A stretch of 64,000 bases of DNA, taken from assembly GCA_025201375.1 (NCBI GenBank), contig JAIWZP010000024.1, forward strand, positions 372,001 to 436,000, given 5' to 3'. Both the position numbers and the translations under genes were made by a program. This document shows, one piece after another, positions 33,211 through 42,585 of the stretch. Source of the stretch: Gongronella butleri (Eukaryota > Mucoromycota > Mucoromycetes > Mucorales > Cunninghamellaceae). Positions within the stretch are counted from its first letter, which is position 1; each line of letters opens with the position of its first letter. The notes below the pieces were generated by a model, which saw only the letters and a program-made list of their open reading frames with translations, did no database searches and was not told where the DNA came from.

Positions 33211-34495
33211 GAGGTATCAAAAGGGAAAAGAAAAGCCTATTTTATGCTCAGGCTTTTTTTTTTTTTTTTTTTTTGCACGTCATAGGCATGACTGGGATGA
33301 TCAGCGGCGGCGCAAGCGCAAACACATTTATCGCCTAAATGAGGAAATTCAAGAGATGATGATGGAAACTTTTGCACCGACGGCGCGCGACCCACGTCGC
33401 ATTCCTCTTGTGCCTGCCATTGGCAACAACGACATCCATCCGCACAATTACTTGGAAAAGGACGATCACGGCCTGCTTGCTTTTTACTCGCAGCTCTGGC
33501 AACCATGGATTCCGGACAATCAACAAAAGGCGTTCCAGCAGGGCGGCTACTTTGCCGTTGACGTGGCGCCGCAATTGCGTGTTTTGTCGATGAACACGCT
33601 GTATTTCTACCGCAAAAACGACGGTGTCCGCGGATGTCGTCGCCGCCACAGTCTTGCGCATCAGCATATGACGTGGTTTGCAAACGAATTGGCTAGGGCT
33701 CGACGCGATGGCGTCAAGGTCTTGGTCATGGGCCATGTGCCGCCGTCGCCCCGTGATTATCGCCGCTCTTGCTTTGAAGACTACACACAGTTGTCGGCTC
33801 AATATGCCGATATCATCCGGGGACATCTCTATGGCCATTTGAACATGGATCACTTTTTACTCTATGGCGACGCGACCGATGACGCGAAAAAAAAGCTGGC
33901 AGACACCTATGCTGAAGCAACACGCGATTTGGATGTTCTGAAGGAGGATGAAGACGACGACGAAGATGCCGGCGAGGACAATGGCCATGACCCAGAGCTA
34001 TGCATCAATCGCAACATTGAAAAGTATGTTGGCTGGCTGCACAGCATGTATTCGTCGCTGATTGACGACATGGACGACGTCAAGGATGATTGGCGCGACG
34101 ACGCACACCCGATGCCACCAGAGTCCAAACTAGTGGTTGTCCATGTGTCGCCATCGGTTTTGCCGGTGTATTTGCCAACATTACGCATTTTCCGCTATGA
34201 AATCAACCAAGACGACTCCACCAGCCATGCCAAACTCCTTGGCTATGACCAATTCTTCGCCAACATCACCGAATGGGACCACGCGTCGCACTGGAAAGAC
34301 AGACCCCTCGTGTACAGCCTCGAGTACACCACAGAACAAGCGTATGGCCTGCGCGACCTGACACCAAACAGCTACTACGACTTTGTGAAGCGACTTGTCC
34401 AGGACAAGGACAATGAGACAACCGGCGGCGTGTGGTCATCCTTCATCAAAAACATGTTTGTCCAGACGCTCGATCATGACCTCACACCCGTGTGA
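32401..34495 (+). CDS. PPN1: Vacuolar endopolyphosphatase (Ppn1 family)
   Basis: Exons 32401-32607, 32789-33048 and 33286-34495 give 558 residues. It is a type II membrane protein: a short cytosolic N-terminus, then WLFYPAMVLAVVAFWFWLTW as the anchor, then the lumenal metallophosphoesterase domain. Metal-binding motifs are FLHITDMHIDESY (the D-x-H built across intron 1), WTGDNARHDWDD (across intron 2), PAIGNNDIHPHNY, VLVMGHVPPSP and IIRGHLYGHLNMDHF. Ppn1 cuts long polyphosphate chains in the vacuole, so the protein acts in phosphate storage. An Asp/Glu-rich insert (EDEDDDEDAGEDNGHD) precedes the region KYVGWLHSMYSSLIDD. I chose the first of three consecutive ATGs. Intron 2 (237 bp) holds an A-run of about 28 and a T-run of about 21. 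Confidence 0.93.
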
Positions 34496-35319
34496 TCACC
34501 TATTCTATGTTTTTTTTTGTTTTTTTTTTGTACTTGTACGAATTGCTTTGTGTGTAAATGTTCCTGTTTCTGTGTATTCTGTGTCCCGTTTTTTCTCTCT
34601 CAAATAAACAAATGACGGCATTGTCATTGACAAAAAAAAAAAAAAAAAAGGAGCGCGCGCTTCATATAGGGCAAGTCAATGTTCTGTGTCAAATATTGTG
34701 CGCAGCTGCATAGAGTGACGTCGCGTGAGGTAAACAAAACGTACTTTACAAGGTTTGTGTCACCGTGTGCCTGACCACCACGAATTTCAAGGTGCGGAGC
34801 ACGGCGAATTTAAAAAAAAATCCCTCATTCTCCGCAGATGACCACAATGGCACGCAAACAATATGCTGCTAAACACGCGTTGTCGATACAGCATTTGCGT
34901 CTGATCGAGCAGTCAATGGCGCAAAGCCATCATCTGCTGGATAAAAGCGGTGAGCGCCTCTAAATTGCAAACCATGCTGTAAATATGGATCTTTTATTGG
35001 GAGACTTGCCTGTGGTTTAATAAAATTGCCCATTGAACCATAGGTGCTTGATGTAGTGTCGCGGAAAGGCGACTTTATGGATAGATCTGAGCTCTAAGCA
35101 AATTTGCCATCGTAATATCTCTTCAAATCACGCATTATAAGCAATTGAGTAGCTTTTGTTGTTACGAGGTGTTGCTATTAAGCCTGGGTGCTAGAATTTT
35201 AGGTGCTTTCAGCACACCCAATATCATACTCAATTACCAATTTCTTAACGCCAATTTTTCCATGGACAAAAAAATCAAGCTTCTAAACCAAATGAAAAAA
35301 GGCCTTTTCTCCCCTTTTG

Positions 35320-38215
35320 CCGGGAGCATCCTCCGGATCTTGCCCATCGGGCCCTATATTTGAAGTAGAGGATGATGGACAGAAAACTCCAACAATGTCA
35401 AGTTTTTTTTGGAAATCGGATCACTCGGTCCTGAGGAAATGCATTTTGCATGAAATCAGGGTCAAAACGACCCCTGATGGCTAACTCGCCGAGATATCAA
35501 CGCAATGTCTCCAAACTACAAGCGCTTTTACCGCGTTTGGTCGCTGATTCATTTGAGATGACTTGCGCGTCGAAACATTGAGCCATTGTCGCTTGCGCCA
35601 CCATAATTGACCAAATTTTACTCGCTTTGCAGGGCGTGTCCTCCGGATCTTGTTCAACGTGTCCTATATTTGAACTAGAGGATTATTTACAAGCACAAAA
35701 ATCCGACAATCTCAAGTTTTTTCAGAGATCGGATCACTCAGTCCTGAGAAACTGCATTTTTCATAAACTAGCGCTCCGGGCGGGCCTGCGGCCCCGGAAA
35801 GCCCGTCGCGAGCAGCCCAAGCGCTGGCCGGCAGTCTGTTTAATATTCAGGTCTTTGGTCGCAGAGAATATCATAACTTTTTCATCAAAATCTTTGATCG
35901 CAATTTGCTCGTCGATATCATAACGGTCTACAGTAGCAGCTAGTTGACCCCCGATTTTTATTGCAGTTTTGATAAAAATAGAGGGGCAAAGCATCTAATG
36001 GAATGACTTGCAGCGCGCTAGCTTGAGTTTGAAAATTTTGCATTCACAGACCACGGTCATTTCACCACTCAGCACATCATATTGTAAAAAGTTGTACTGT
36101 AAAATAAAAAAATACAAAAAATACAAAAAAATAAAAATTCCATGCAATCCACGCACCTTAATTTGGAAGTGTCAAACGTTAAATTTTTGCAAAAAAATCT
36201 TGACCAAAGTAGGCACTTTTCTTTGTCGATCGCCGATCATGCGTCACACTGCGCGCTTTTTTCTTAAGGTGGCGGGCGAACAGTCATTTTGTCAGTCAAT
36301 AGCAAATTGTCAGAGTTACCTGTTTGGAATGCATTGAACCATTGATCACTCGGAGTTCGAAAAATCCCAAATTTGGCATTTTCTGAGATTGAAAAGTGTG
36401 ACCCCTGAGTGACCCCTGAATTTTTCAAAAGTGGTCGTTCTAGCGCTTTCGGGTTTTAAGCTTTTTTGTTGCAAACTTTGCGCTGAATGCGATACAATTG
36501 TTTTTGAGGGCGGTCGTCTATGCAGATGGCGAGATTGGTGCGAAATAGAACAAATTGACGTTTTTGGCATTTTCGAGTCCAAAAAAAATTGTGCGGGTCC
36601 GTCTTGAGCACTGGGCTAGAGTTTACAGTATGTCGTGATGCAGGTTTCATTGGCGGGCGAGTAGGTTGTAAAAAAATTTCTGGAGGCACAACAGAGAACG
36701 GACTGGTTTTTCATAAATCCAGGGCCAAAACAGGATCAACACGATTCTTAAAGGTTAACTCGCCAAAAACTCGACGCGATATCCGCAAACTACGAGCGCT
36801 TTATCGCGTTTGCCCGCTGATTCTTTGAGGTGTCTCACGTGTCGGGGCGTTCGACCGTTGCCGCCGTACGAGACCAAATGGTGTTGAATTTACCCCCATT
36901 ACGCCTATTAAACTGGCGCTTCATCAGAAACTGGATCATTTGGTCCCAAATTTGGACCAGTTAATGTTAGACCCATTTCTCTAATGGCGTTAATTTTTTT
37001 CGCTTATCGGATCACTCAGTCCCGAGGAATCGTGAGATTCAAGTTTGCTAGAGAAAACGCAGCGCCAAATAATATTTTACGCGTTCCTCCTGATGCGCTT
37101 GACCATACGGTTCCAAATTTAGACCAGTGGATACAGTACTACACTCAAAACTTCCATGATTCCAAGTTTTTCCAGAAATCGGATTACTCAGTCCTGAGAA
37201 AACGCGGTTTTCATAAATTCAGGGCCAAAACAGGACCAAACGATTCTTAAAGGTTAACTCGCCGAAAACTCGACGCGATGTCCCCAAACCACAAGCGCTT
37301 TTACCGCGTTTACCCGCTGATTCGTTCGAGGTGATTCACGCGCCGGGGCGCTCAGCCGTTGCGGCTGTACAAGACCAAATGGTGTTGATCTTACCCCATT
37401 ACGCCTATAAAACTGGAGCTTCATCTGAAACTTGCCCATCTGGTCCCAATTTCCTGAGCACTGGGCCGTAGTTTATGCCGTGTCGCGTTTTTCATTAGCG
37501 GGCAAGTATGCTGTAATTTTTTTTTTGGAAGCACAGCAGGCTGGCTCGCTGGTAAAATCCGAAAAATACGCTGTTTGGTTTTAAAGGCAAATTTGTGCAG
37601 TGTAGCGCGATACTTCCGGCATCGAAATGACAGAACGCGACAACGCGTCAGGTTATGTTCACTGAGATTGAATCACAGACGGATCAAACGCTTTACTTGT
37701 GTGTAAAAATTCAAAACGGATGGAAAGCGTGCTTTAATGCATTTTCTCAGGCACTTGCTGAGATGCTTGCTGATTTTTTTTTCACGCTTTTGGAGGCTCA
37801 CCTTTGTGAATGCAGTATGGACAGGCGTGCAGAGTCGAGCCAAAATGCTTGCCATTCCAAAATCGAAAATACGAGTTTTCAGAGTCTTTGCACATCTAAT
37901 CGCCAAAATTTCAACGCGATGATGTCTCCAAAATACAAACGGCTTTTGCCGCCTTTGGCCCCTGATTCATTGGAGGCGACTCGCGCCGATACATTGGACC
38001 CTTGTCGCGTATGATACGTTACAAAATAGAAAAGACCTAATGATACCCTCTTTTGACAGGCACATCTTCTGAAACTTGTTCATCGGGTCCTATATTTGAC
38101 ATGGAGGATGGTGAACACCAAAAATCAACGATGTTAATTTTTTGCAGAAAACGGATGGCTCAGTCCTGAGGAAATACGCTTTGCATGACATCAGGGCCAA
38201 ACCAACAGTATGACG
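35320..38215. repeat. R3: degenerate repeat array, about seven whole or partial units
   Basis: Units at about 35320-35620, 35620-35775, 36605-36960, 36960-37100, 37100-37450, 37450-37540 and 37880-38215. The full unit is roughly 330 bp and contains TCGGATCACTCAGTCCTGAG, CATAAATTCAGGGCCAAAAC, TTAACTCGCCGAAAACTCGA CGCGATGTC, CAAACTACAAGCGCTTTTAC and CCGCTGATTC. Repeat R2 copy 2 interrupts the array. Confidence 0.78.
35865..36631. repeat. Dispersed repeat R2, copy 2
   Basis: Best partner of 15130-15939, same orientation, including the doubled GTGACCCCTGA motif and the AAATAC/AAATAA-rich stretch before CCATGCAATCCACGCACC. Confidence 0.85.
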
Positions 38216-38578
38216 TCGTGTTTTGCTCTCTGGCCACCTCGAAACTTTTGTCAAATGCCTTGCAAGGAGTTTCTCATCAAGCTTCAGGTTCACGTGTCAT
38301 TGTCGCATCAATGTCTAGTGCAGATAGACGGCGCTTGTGCAATCTAAATTGCGCGTTTCCTTTTTTTTTTTTTTTTTTTACATTTTCAAAGAAAATTTAT
38401 GATATTAAATAATGCACATGGATCACGAAAGATGGAATATGCGACTCTAGAATGAAAAAATCATGCAAAAACGCCACACTGACGTCGTAACACACAATGA
38501 CATATGAGGTGTTGGAAAATGGCGATTCAATTGCGCTTTTTATTGTACAGGGGGCACCGTCCGTTCTATTGAATGAAT

Positions 38579-39097
38579 CTAGAGAGCAAGCACATAGCGT
38601 CTGGCTTGCACGGTGAGACTGCCCGACATTTGGCCCTCGAGATCACCGTCGTAGATCCATTTCTGGCGCTCGTAAAACTGTATTGCCTGTGCATTCTGCT
38701 CCATGACGTACAGGTAAATCTTTGGGAGTGCAAGCGAACGCGTCCAGTCGCACGCATCTTTCAACAGCATCTTGCCGATGCCGTGGCCCTGCCAATTGGG
38801 CAAAACATGCAGATGGTCGACATAGACCATGTCTTTTTCCTTTTCTTGCTCATACTCGGCATAGACAAACCCAACGCTCTCGCCCGACGCCTCGTCGTAG
38901 GCAATTGTCGTGTGCCGCACGCGAGCGCACTGCAATGGATGCTTTTTCTTCCACCGCGCATCTAGCTCGCTGTGCGCCTCGTCGTCTAAAAAGGTGTCGG
39001 GCACGAGTCCCTTGTACGTGACTTTCCAACTCGCGACGTGAATCTGAACCAGCAGGTCATGATCGCTGTCTGTGGCAGGGCGCAGTTGAATGGGCAT
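38579..39097 (-). CDS. GNAT-family N-acetyltransferase (diverged member)
   Basis: A 172-residue single-exon protein. The GNAT fold is clear: MPIQLRPATDSDHDLLVQIHVASW at the start, the acetyl-CoA pyrophosphate loop LHVLPNWQGHGIGKMLLKDA (Q/R-x-x-G-x-G/A pattern as QGHGIG), then LYVMEQNAQAIQFYERQKW. Substrates of such small GNATs range from antibiotics and amino acids to protein N-termini and cannot be named here. It heads a minus-strand run with three closer paralogues, from which it is clearly diverged (different N-terminus, same length). No intron and no targeting signal. Confidence 0.85.
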   Translation of the reverse strand: MPIQLRPATDSDHDLLVQIHVASWKVTYKGLVPDTFLDDEAHSELDARWKKKHPLQCARVRHTTIAYDEASGESVGFVYAEYEQEKEKDMVYVDHLHVLPNWQGHGIGKMLLKDACDWTRSLALPKIYLYVMEQNAQAIQFYERQKWIYDGDLEGQMSGSLTVQARRYVLAL

Positions 39098-39378
39098 TGG
39101 CGTGTGGGGTAAACGTAATCAAAAGAAGAAAAATAGAGGAAAAAAAGAATAAAAAAGAGAAAGAAGGTCCGATTCATCGGATTGGCATCTTTTTATTTTA
39201 GGTTGACGCCCAGCTGGTGACAGCGATGATTGGGTGGGTCGATGACTCGATGAGGAGAAAAACAAAAAAAAAACAGGGTCAGGGCGTGGGACTTTGTAAT
39301 GACCAACAAACCCGGGTCGTGGCGCAGTCCGCATGATCAACAATGAAAAAAAGGGGAATAAAAGTGGTGCTTTTACTG

Positions 39379-39897
39379 TTATGCAGGAGGAATTGTGCGC
39401 GAATAGGCCAATGCTTTGACAACCTGTCCACGGATGGTGGGTCCATCAAACGGGCCTTGGCTGGTCCAGCCTTGACTCTCGTAAAAGCCGATGGCACGCG
39501 CATTTTCCGCAATGACATGCAGCGTCGCCTTTTCCAAGCCCTTTGTGCGCGCCCATTCATACACTTGTTGCAAGAGAAGCTTGCCAATGCCGCGGCCCTG
39601 CGCACGCGGTAGCGCATGGATGTGGTCCAGATAGACAAAGTCTTCGCCGTCATTGAGCTCGCAAATCATGAAGCCAAGGTGCTCACCCGTTGATGCATCC
39701 ACAGCAATCGCTGTCGCGCGATTGGCGCTCTGCAATGGCATCTTTTTCGCCCAATACGTGTCCCTGTTGTTGTACAGGTCTTCATCAAGATACCCATCGG
39801 GCACCATGTCTCTGTACGCTGCACGCAGACTCTCAATGGCCATGTCGCCAAGAGATGTCAAATCGTCTTCAGTGGCAAAGTGAATTTTAGCAGACAT
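39379..39897 (-). CDS. GNAT-family N-acetyltransferase, tandem paralogue 1
   Basis: 172 residues, single exon, starting MSAKIHFATEDDLTSLGDMA. The acetyl-CoA loop is IHALPRAQGRGIGKLLLQQV and the C-terminal motif is AENARAIGFYESQGWT. A minus-strand TATAAAA lies about 65 bp upstream. It shares start, length and promoter with the next two copies. Function: acetyl transfer from acetyl-CoA to an unknown amine. Confidence 0.87.
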   Translation of the reverse strand: MSAKIHFATEDDLTSLGDMAIESLRAAYRDMVPDGYLDEDLYNNRDTYWAKKMPLQSANRATAIAVDASTGEHLGFMICELNDGEDFVYLDHIHALPRAQGRGIGKLLLQQVYEWARTKGLEKATLHVIAENARAIGFYESQGWTSQGPFDGPTIRGQVVKALAYSRTIPPA

Positions 39898-40007
39898 TAT
39901 CAAAAGAAAAAGCAAAAAACTGACAAAAGAATAGGTAGAAACGATGTGAAAATGGTAGAATTTTATACTTTTGGTCCGCCCAGATGTTTTGTGTCCCCCG
40001 GCACCTA

Positions 40008-40361
40008 GGCAAATTTGCTTGGCGGGCAAGCAAGCGGCAATTGAAAGATCAATGATTGGGGGAAAAGGTCAATGCGCAAGGCCCTTTGGAGGACAATTCA
40101 TACAAATGGTTCCAGGGCAGCAGCCCACGCCCGGTGAACAGCAAGAGAAGAAAGATGATTTGACAATTTGGAGGTGTTTTATTGTTCAAGTGCGAAAGAA
40201 TACGATAGCCCCTTGACAACTTGGCCACGAATGGTGGGGCCATCCAAGGGGCCATCACAGGTCCAGCCATGACCCTCATAGAAGCGAATGGCACGCTTGT
40301 TTTCCACAAGAACGTGCAGCGTCAATCTTTTCAATCCCTTTGCACGCGACCATTCGCATAA
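40008..40361. repeat. 354-bp block repeated without visible change at 40806-41159
   Basis: Offset is 798 bp. The block covers the 3' 61 codons or so of GNAT paralogue 2, its 3' flank and part of the promoter of paralogue 1. Identity stops sharply at 40361/41159, beyond which the two genes differ by about one base in ten. This pattern fits a recent duplication or gene conversion. Confidence 0.88.
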
Positions 40362-40697
40362 TTGTTGCATGAGGAACTTGCCGATGCCACGACCCTGCGC
40401 ATGTGGCCGCACGTGGATGTTTTCAAGGTGGACCGTGTCATCCTTGCCATCCTCGATTTCACAATTCATGAAACCAAGATGCTCGCCCGTCAACGCGTCC
40501 ACGGCAATCACTGTCGCGCGATTGGCGCTCTGCAATGGGACCTTTTTCGCCCAATAGGGCGCGCGATTGTTGTACACATCTTCATCAAGATACTCATCGG
40601 GCACCATGCCTCTGTACGCGGCACGCAGACTCTCAATGGCAATGTCGCCAAGAGATGGCACATCGTCTTCAGTGGCAAAGTGAATTTTAGCAGACAT
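40179..40697 (-). CDS. GNAT-family N-acetyltransferase, tandem paralogue 2
   Basis: 172 residues, single exon, MSAKIHFATEDDVPSLGDIA. The acetyl-CoA loop is IHVRPHAQGRGIGKFLMQQL, followed by LVENKRAIRFYEGHGWTCDG. It has a minus-strand TATAAATT about 65 bp upstream. Its 3' third is identical in sequence to the broken copy downstream in the coordinates (40977-41495). It is the only one of the pair with an open frame. Confidence 0.87.
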   Translation of the reverse strand: MSAKIHFATEDDVPSLGDIAIESLRAAYRGMVPDEYLDEDVYNNRAPYWAKKVPLQSANRATVIAVDALTGEHLGFMNCEIEDGKDDTVHLENIHVRPHAQGRGIGKFLMQQLCEWSRAKGLKRLTLHVLVENKRAIRFYEGHGWTCDGPLDGPTIRGQVVKGLSYSFALEQ

Positions 40698-40976
40698 CAT
40701 CAAAAAAAAAAAAGCAAAAGACTGACAAAAGAACAGGTAGAAACGATGTGAAAAGGATAGAAATTTATACTTTTCATCCGCCCAGATGTTTTGTCCCCCC
40801 GTCACGGCAAATTTGCTTGGCGGGCAAGCAAGCGGCAATTGAAAGATCAATGATTGGGGGAAAAGGTCAATGCGCAAGGCCCTTTGGAGGACAATTCATA
40901 CAAATGGTTCCAGGGCAGCAGCCCACGCCCGGTGAACAGCAAGAGAAGAAAGATGATTTGACAATTTGGAGGTGTT

Positions 40977-41495
40977 TTATTGTTCAAGTGCGAAAGAATA
41001 CGATAGCCCCTTGACAACTTGGCCACGAATGGTGGGGCCATCCAAGGGGCCATCACAGGTCCAGCCATGACCCTCATAGAAGCGAATGGCACGCTTGTTT
41101 TCCACAAGAACGTGCAGCGTCAATCTTTTCAATCCCTTTGCACGCGACCATTCGCATAAGTGCTGCATAAAGAACTTGCCGATGCCGCGACCCTGCGCAT
41201 GAGGCAGCACGTGAACGTCTTCAAGGTGCACCGTATCGTCCTTGCCATCCTCGATTTCACAATTCATGAAACAAAGGTGTTTGCCCGTCAACGCGTCCAC
41301 AACGATCACTGTCGCGCGATTGGGACTCTACAATGGGAACTTTTTCGCCCAATAGGGCGCGCGATTGTTGTACACGTTTTCATCGAGAATGCCGCCGGGC
41401 ACAATGCCTCTGTACATTGCTCGCAGGCACTCAATGCCAATGACGCTAAGGGATGGCACATCATCTTCAGTGGCAAGATGGACCTTGGCAGACAT
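40977..41495 (-). pseudogene. GNAT tandem paralogue 3, broken by a nonsense codon
   Basis: Same 519-bp span as its neighbours and the same start (MSAKVHLATEDDVPSL). At 41330-41328 the codon that is CAG (Gln) in paralogue 2 (context PLQSAN) is TAG, ending the protein after 55 residues, before the acetyl-CoA loop. The rest of the frame remains open to the normal stop, and its last third is identical to paralogue 2. It is either a young pseudogene or a strain allele. A sequencing error is possible but is a single-base call. Confidence 0.88.
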
Positions 41496-41567
41496 TTTTA
41501 TTTCAAAAAAACCATAAACATAGACAAAAGATCTTGTAAGCATGTTTACATAGATTCTCGGAACGGG

Positions 41568-41927
41568 TCATTGAGTTCTCCAGCATTCGCTCAAACAAGT
41601 GGGACAGCCATTTGGACCTGACGAACTTCCAGAAGGACCAACCGAGACGCTGTTCATCCACGTCATGCCATAATACTCTTTGCCACCACCACTGCTGTCG
41701 TAAGTATTATAATTGCCGGTACAGTCATTGCTCCAAAAATCTCTTACTGTTCCTAAATTCGCGACATACATGTTCGTTGTCTGCATATTTTGGACACAGT
41801 AACATACACGGGTTGTTTGGCTTGGTGAAGTGGATGTCCAAAGCCCATTGCTGTTTTCAAATGCTAACACAGGACCTGTTGATGCTTGCACAAGAGTCAA
41901 AAAGCCAAGAACACAGACTATTATCAT
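41568..41927 (-). CDS. Small secreted cysteine-rich protein (unknown)
   Basis: 119 residues, single exon. The N-terminus MIIVCVLGFLTLVQASTGP looks like a signal peptide with cleavage near ASTG. The mature part (about 100 residues) has six cysteines: a CYC pair, one in WSNDCTGN, and three in GCPTCLSECW close to the C-terminus, enough for three disulfides. It also has an S/G-rich linker (GPSGSSSGPNG) and a central Tyr/Gly-rich part. No family recognised. Size and cysteine pattern fit small secreted fungal proteins, including antimicrobial or effector-like ones; no toxic or host activity can be inferred. Confidence 0.72.
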   Translation of the reverse strand: MIIVCVLGFLTLVQASTGPVLAFENSNGLWTSTSPSQTTRVCYCVQNMQTTNMYVANLGTVRDFWSNDCTGNYNTYDSSGGGKEYYGMTWMNSVSVGPSGSSSGPNGCPTCLSECWRTQ

Positions 41928-42585
41928 GTTTCAACCTTTAAAAAAAAATCAAGAAATTCGAGAGAAAAAGAGGTACTTGCACACGATGCGGCAAGGTTCC
42001 TGTTTTAATTTGCCTTGTACCTGCATGAATTGAAGCTCCGCAGCTAGGGAAAATTGATATGGATGGCCACATTTTCGCCTGTTTTGGCTGTGTCTGGTGC
42101 CTCGTTGTCTGGTGATCGCATTGTCACACTGTTGTACGCTCGCCGCCAAGATGTCTTCTTTTTTTATTTATTCTATTTGTGCTCTCCCTTCCTATTTTGA
42201 CCTCTTTTACCCCGCTGTTCTTTTTTTTTATTCCCCTTTATTGTTTCTTTGCGTTTGACCACTGCCCCGTGGTGAGTATTTGCATATTTCATTGACAAGG
42301 GACTATAACTAACTATCAAATAAAGGTTTTTATCACGTATTTTAAAGGAATTGATCATAAAACCTACCTCCTAGCTCGCCCCATATCAAAAATGCGTTGG
42401 CAAGAAGAGGGCAAGGGGTCACACCTTTGCAAGGTTGAGAGCGTTCAAAGCGGCAGCTGAAATATTTGCCATTTTCGGTCAATTGCATGACCTCATCTTG
42501 AAATCGAATGGTGAAACAGTCCGCTGTCTCATTTTTTCCACTTTCTTTTTCCTCTTACATTTTTTTACACGTCTTTTTTTACGGA
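41928..42585. other. Intergenic region between divergent genes
   Basis: Promoters of the secreted protein (minus) and the hydroxyacyl-CoA lyase (plus). Nothing further supported. Confidence 0.6.

Larger units (their letters stand above)
34496..38578. other. 4-kb gene-free interval dominated by repeats R3 and R2
   Basis: Beyond the repeats listed separately, 34500-35300 has only short ORFs. No supported gene, RNA gene or transposon protein. Confidence 0.6.

Noticed and set aside
35320..38215. CRISPR-like array
   Set aside because: Units are long, diverged and unevenly spaced, in a eukaryotic genome; it is a degenerate repeat array.
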